A stretch of DNA of 64,000 nt, taken from JAPHTQ01 sp050288165 (lineage in GTDB: Bacteria; Pseudomonadota; Gammaproteobacteria; Thiohalomonadales; Thiohalomonadaceae). The stretch lies in assembly GCA_050288165.1 (NCBI GenBank), contig JBNKDG010000012.1, forward strand, positions 1-64,000, written 5' to 3'. Shown here piece after piece: positions 61,124 through 64,000 of this stretch. A model generated the notes under the pieces. The model was not told where the DNA came from. It did not search any database and was given only the letters and a program-made list of their open reading frames with translations. Both the position numbers and the translations under genes were made by a program. How positions within the stretch are numbered: the first letter of the stretch is position 1; every line of letters begins with the position of its first letter.

Positions 61124-61195
61124 TATTTATGAATATATTTTTAAACCAACAAAGATTTTGTAGGGTTTGATCTACGACAAAGCCGCGACCGCTGT

Positions 61196-62044
61196 ATGGA
61201 TAACGACAAACAAACCAGTCCTGCCAATGCCACAGGTCCCACCCTGCCAAGGGAGGCCTGTCTGCCGATCAATCGTTGTAATCTGCCGGCGGTGATTCTG
61301 GGCAGCCTCACCTTTCAGCAACACCCGACCGAACTCAATATCGATGGCATCGATGTACTACACCGCGATCTGCTGCGCCGTCTTGATGCCATTAAAGACC
61401 CGGGGAACCGGGCACAACAGTTCCTGGATTACATGACAGTGCACTTCTGCCTGCATGAGCCAGAGGAAGCGGGACTGGTGGGTGAGAGCCGCCTGGACCG
61501 TAGCAAGGCCGACTATCTGCGGCTGTTGCGCGGCTGGGCATTCGATTCCGACAGTCGGGATGCGGCGGTGATGAAGGGCTGGGTAGAGACCCGCTTTGGC
61601 CTGATACCGCGCTTCCACCAACAACCGATACGCAGCAGTGACGACGAGGCCTATCATCACTATCAGCACGCCTACGCTGAGGGCCTCTACAATACCAATT
61701 CACTGGAAGCGCAACTCGATCTGCTCTACAGCTACTGCCAGTACGAACTCCGTCGGCAGCAACCGCAGCAGTCGCATGTCACACTGTATCGTGGCAGTAA
61801 TGACATTGAACACATACGTCGCAGTGCGACAAAAAGCAGCAAAACCGTATTACTGCTCAACAATCTCAACTCATTCAGCTATAACATCGAGCGTGCCTCA
61901 GAATTTGGAGACAGCGTCTACCGCGTCGAAGTACCGCTGAGCAAGATTTTCTTCTACTCCGAACTGATCCCCCGCTATCTCAAGACGGAGAGTGAAGCCA
62001 TTGTGATTGGCGGTGTGTATGAGTGCGAGCAGATCAGCATCTAG
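61196..62044 (+). CDS. draT: DraT, NAD+-dinitrogen-reductase ADP-ribosyltransferase
   Basis: 282 residues. The start PINRCNLPAVILGSLTFQ, the middle HLPEE-like region and the end YELRRQQ, VTLYRGSNDIEHIR, FFYSELIPRYLKTESEAIVI fit DraT. It inactivates nitrogenase by ADP-ribosylating the NifH arginine when ammonium or darkness signals. draG, the reversing hydrolase, is not in the window. Confidence 0.93.
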   Translation: MDNDKQTSPANATGPTLPREACLPINRCNLPAVILGSLTFQQHPTELNIDGIDVLHRDLLRRLDAIKDPGNRAQQFLDYMTVHFCLHEPEEAGLVGESRLDRSKADYLRLLRGWAFDSDSRDAAVMKGWVETRFGLIPRFHQQPIRSSDDEAYHHYQHAYAEGLYNTNSLEAQLDLLYSYCQYELRRQQPQQSHVTLYRGSNDIEHIRRSATKSSKTVLLLNNLNSFSYNIERASEFGDSVYRVEVPLSKIFFYSELIPRYLKTESEAIVIGGVYECEQISI

Positions 62045-62056
62045 CCACAACCTCAT

Positions 62057-62072
62057 TGTCGTGTTTGCGACA
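62057..62072. promoter_or_regulatory. NifA upstream activator sequence
   Basis: TGTCGTGTTTGCGACA fits TGT-N10-ACA exactly, 51 bp before the sigma-54 element at 62123. Confidence 0.83.
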
Positions 62073-62122
62073 AAACCCTCCCTGTCATACATCGCAGCGC
62101 CTAAAAACAAGGTGTTATGGAG

Positions 62123-62138
62123 CGGCCCGATAATTGCA
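62123..62138 (+). promoter_or_regulatory. Sigma-54 promoter of the SIR2-like gene
   Basis: CGGCCCGATAATTGCA has GG-N10-GC spacing and the strong TTGCA half; the -24 half is weaker (GGCCCG for GGCACG). It lies 41 bp before the ATG. Confidence 0.75.
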
Positions 62139-62178
62139 GTATCTGAGTAAATCCATCAGGCAACCAAGTGGAACAGAC

Positions 62179-63045
62179 ATGGAACAGCAACTCATCGATA
62201 CCATCCGGGCCGGCCTCAAAGACGGTAGCATCATCCCCTACCTCGGCCCGCAGGCGCTCACAGGATCCATAAATACCGCTAGTGGAGAGCCGATCCCGGC
62301 AGACAGTGACAGCCTGATCCTGGCGATGAACAATGGTCGGCCGATGGCACCGAAACTGATGTATGAATTCCCCCGCGCGGCGATGAATCTGGAACTGAAG
62401 CGTGGCCGCTCGTTCATCACCCGCTTCCTTAACAAGCTCTATGGTGAAACGGAATGGACACGCGCCCCGATCCACGACTGGATCAAGAACATCAAACCCG
62501 CCTGTGTGATTGACATCAATCGTGATCTGCAACTGCAACAGAGCTATAGCGATACACCGCACAACCTGATGATCGGCATCGCCAGAATTGGTGGTACCGA
62601 TTTTCGCTACAAGCTCTATTTCTACGATGGTTCCAGCTACAAAGAGATCACCAATGAGGATGTAAATCCTTCATTGCCCTTGTTGATCAAACCGATGGGG
62701 GCGCCACAGCCGGAAGCAAACTACATTGCCTCCGACGCTGACTATGTGGATTACATTACCGAATTGATGGGTGGCTTCGGTGTGCCCAAGTTTTTCAAAG
62801 AGTACCGCAAAGAAAAACGCTATCTGCTGCTTGGACTGAGTCTGAACCGTGATACCGAACGTATGGTGTTACATGACATCAGTCTTGATCGTGCGGCAGA
62901 ATCAGGCTGGGCCATCATTCCGGATGCGACCGACAAGGAAAAACGTTTCTGCAAAACCAAATTGAATATGGAAGTGATCGACATACCGCTGGCGGAATTC
63001 ATGCAGGCATTTGGCGTGGATGTCCCACAAGCGGTTGAGGCCTGA
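62179..63045 (+). CDS. SIR2-like family protein of the nif regulon
   Basis: 288 residues from ATG 62179, since the likely transcript begins near 62150. SIIPYLGPQAL resembles the SIR2 NAD+-loop start, and the KNIKPACVIDINRD stretch the middle of SIR2-like domains; but I cannot point to the full catalytic His set. The rest (about 150-288) is alpha/beta without known motif. It has its own NifA/sigma-54 promoter and lies beside draT, an NAD+-using enzyme. Confidence 0.75.
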   Translation: MEQQLIDTIRAGLKDGSIIPYLGPQALTGSINTASGEPIPADSDSLILAMNNGRPMAPKLMYEFPRAAMNLELKRGRSFITRFLNKLYGETEWTRAPIHDWIKNIKPACVIDINRDLQLQQSYSDTPHNLMIGIARIGGTDFRYKLYFYDGSSYKEITNEDVNPSLPLLIKPMGAPQPEANYIASDADYVDYITELMGGFGVPKFFKEYRKEKRYLLLGLSLNRDTERMVLHDISLDRAAESGWAIIPDATDKEKRFCKTKLNMEVIDIPLAEFMQAFGVDVPQAVEA

Positions 63046-63048
63046 TCC

Positions 63049-63270
63049 ATGGCGTACCACTTCAAACCCTGTGTGAGTCGAATTGCCTGTACAGAAGATG
63101 GTACACACTGTCGTGCCTGTGGCAGGAGTCATGAAGAGATCAACGCACTACGTACCCTGCTTAACCAGGTCGCCGATTTTGCGTTGCAGATGGATTACGA
63201 CAACAACGAGGAGTTTCTTGATTACCTGAAAAACAAGGTGCTCAAGAAACTGAAGAACAGCAGCAAATAA
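63049..63270 (+). CDS. Small Cys-motif protein (DUF1289-like)
   Basis: 73 residues starting with the pattern PCVSRIAC...HCRACGRSHEEI, four cysteines of the DUF1289 kind that suggest a metal or cluster site, followed by a charged helix. It follows the SIR2-like gene by 3 bases, so is in the same NifA-controlled transcript. Confidence 0.78.
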   Translation: MAYHFKPCVSRIACTEDGTHCRACGRSHEEINALRTLLNQVADFALQMDYDNNEEFLDYLKNKVLKKLKNSSK

Positions 63271-63276
63271 TCTTGT

Positions 63277-63318
63277 TCAGACAGTCACTACAGTTCATCG
63301 ATTGTAATGACTGTCTAT
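63277..63318. terminator. Hairpin between convergent genes
   Basis: AGACAGTCA...TGACTGTCT inverted repeat with a longer loop; lacks a T-run, so only a possible terminator between the DUF1289-like gene and the bacteriohaemerythrin gene. Confidence 0.45.
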
Positions 63319-63324
63319 AGCGTA

Positions 63325-63786
63325 TCAGTCGATATAAAAGAAGCGTTTTAGCCAACCTCGGCCTTTGGCTTCTTCGTTTGCTTTAACGATACTGGCGATA
63401 TTCGCCTTTACCGCTGGTACATAGTCAGCATCGTCATGCTTGATGTGGTTAATTAACCAGTTGGCCAACATTCCATGTAGTTCGACGGCAACATCCTCAC
63501 CATCTTCGATCCGCTTGCGATATTCGCCTACGCGTCGAGTGAAGAGCTCGTGGACTTTTTTATGCGGACGGCAATACTCATAGCCCGCCTCCGCCTGGAT
63601 CTCTTCTTCAAAGGCAAAGTGCGACAAAGTGTAGTGAACACAATTATCAATCACCTTTCTGACCATTTCTGTTTCGCGCCTTTCCTTGACGCTTTCGAGC
63701 TGGTTGATATAGTCGACAATCTGTCGATGTTGCTCGTCAATAAGTTCAATCCCGGTATCAAGGTCTTTTGTCCAGTTAATAGGCAT
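63325..63786 (-). CDS. Bacteriohaemerythrin
   Basis: 153 residues, full set of di-iron ligands: IDEQHRQIVDY, LSHFAFEEE, CRPHKKVHELF and HIKHDDADY. Single-domain oxygen carrier; may scavenge oxygen near nitrogenase or deliver it to oxidases. Second haemerythrin of the window. Confidence 0.93.
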   Translation of the reverse strand: MPINWTKDLDTGIELIDEQHRQIVDYINQLESVKERRETEMVRKVIDNCVHYTLSHFAFEEEIQAEAGYEYCRPHKKVHELFTRRVGEYRKRIEDGEDVAVELHGMLANWLINHIKHDDADYVPAVKANIASIVKANEEAKGRGWLKRFFYID

Positions 63787-64000
63787 CGACCATTACCTCC
63801 ATATACGCTCTTTTTCTGATTAATATTTCCATGAGCTACAACACCTGGACACAATTATGTCACAAAGAAAGACATAACCAACAGAATTACTCATGAAAAA
63901 TTGCAATCTACTGAGGGGAATATGATAGTGGGTATATATGAGTACACGGCATAGTAAACACAGTAGCTTCTAAATCACCCAAACAATCTACGGATAAAGC
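63787..64000. other. Right edge, AT-rich, no gene seen
   Basis: About 214 bases upstream of the bacteriohaemerythrin gene with no credible frame; presumably its promoter region and the approach to a gene outside the window. Confidence 0.6.

Noticed and set aside
61159..61179. NifA site for nifH
   Set aside because: TGT and ACA are 15 rather than 10 bases apart.
61029..61250. N-terminal extension of nifH
   Set aside because: It would cover the sigma-54 promoter and part of draT; NifH proteins start at MALRQ.
1..64000. tRNA or rRNA genes
   Set aside because: I saw no cloverleaf with GTTCRANNC-type TPsiC arm or rRNA segment; a dedicated tRNA scan would be decisive.

Overview
The window looks like the chromosome of a sulfur-oxidising, nitrogen-fixing gammaproteobacterium of the Chromatiales/Sedimenticola/Thiodiazotropha kind. 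The evidence is an oxidative-type dsr cluster (dsrL-J-O-P, dsrN, dsrR), a HiPIP, a 14-haem cytochrome, a complete Mo-nitrogenase cluster with draT, and gammaproteobacterial housekeeping genes (csiV-like, nagZ, rlmD, cysM). The genus is inference.

Layout. 1-3.8 kb: end of the dsr operon (dsrL partial, dsrJ, dsrO, dsrP) closed by a strong terminator. 3.8-12.1 kb: an accessory insert of palindromic repeats, a DUF4258/DUF2283-like gene pair, an AT-rich integron-type cassette array without a visible integrase (about 5.36-8.5 kb), tandem paralogous small genes, a secreted protein and a sterol-desaturase-like protein. 12.2-18.2 kb: a TrpD-like transferase, dsrN, dsrR, a NarX/NarL-type two-component pair and a CsiV-like protein. 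18.2-24.0 kb (minus strand): cysM, rlmD, a CYTH phosphatase, an L,D-transpeptidase, nagZ, hpt and methylthioinosine phosphorylase. 24.1-34.8 kb: Hpt-domain protein, class I aldolase, second L,D-transpeptidase, Omp85-like barrel, 14-haem cytochrome with a membrane partner, DUF302, methyltransferases, a frameshifted thioredoxin-like gene, GNAT and ApbE.

34.9-40.6 kb is the nifE-N-X/fdxB operon, read leftwards from a textbook sigma-54 promoter with a NifA site. 40.6-50.7 kb holds a glutamine amidotransferase, HiPIP, a PhnD-like binding protein paired with a GGDEF-EAL protein, and an envelope operon (LolA-like protein, two FtsX-type permeases, ATPase, outer-membrane barrel) divergent from a TetR regulator. 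50.7-54.25 kb is modE-A-B-C with two ModE-type boxes, supplying molybdate for nitrogenase. 54.3-61.0 kb is nifH-D-K-T-fdx-nifY and small accessory genes. 61.2-63.3 kb carries draT and then a SIR2-like gene and a Cys-motif gene behind their own NifA/sigma-54 promoter, followed by a bacteriohaemerythrin.

The most interesting unexplained items are the integron-like cassettes, a 125-143 bp structured repeat family with compensatory stem changes (one copy inside the nif region), the NifA-controlled SIR2-like locus beside draT, the YRG-repeat protein of the nif cluster, and the sensory pair PhnD/GGDEF-EAL.
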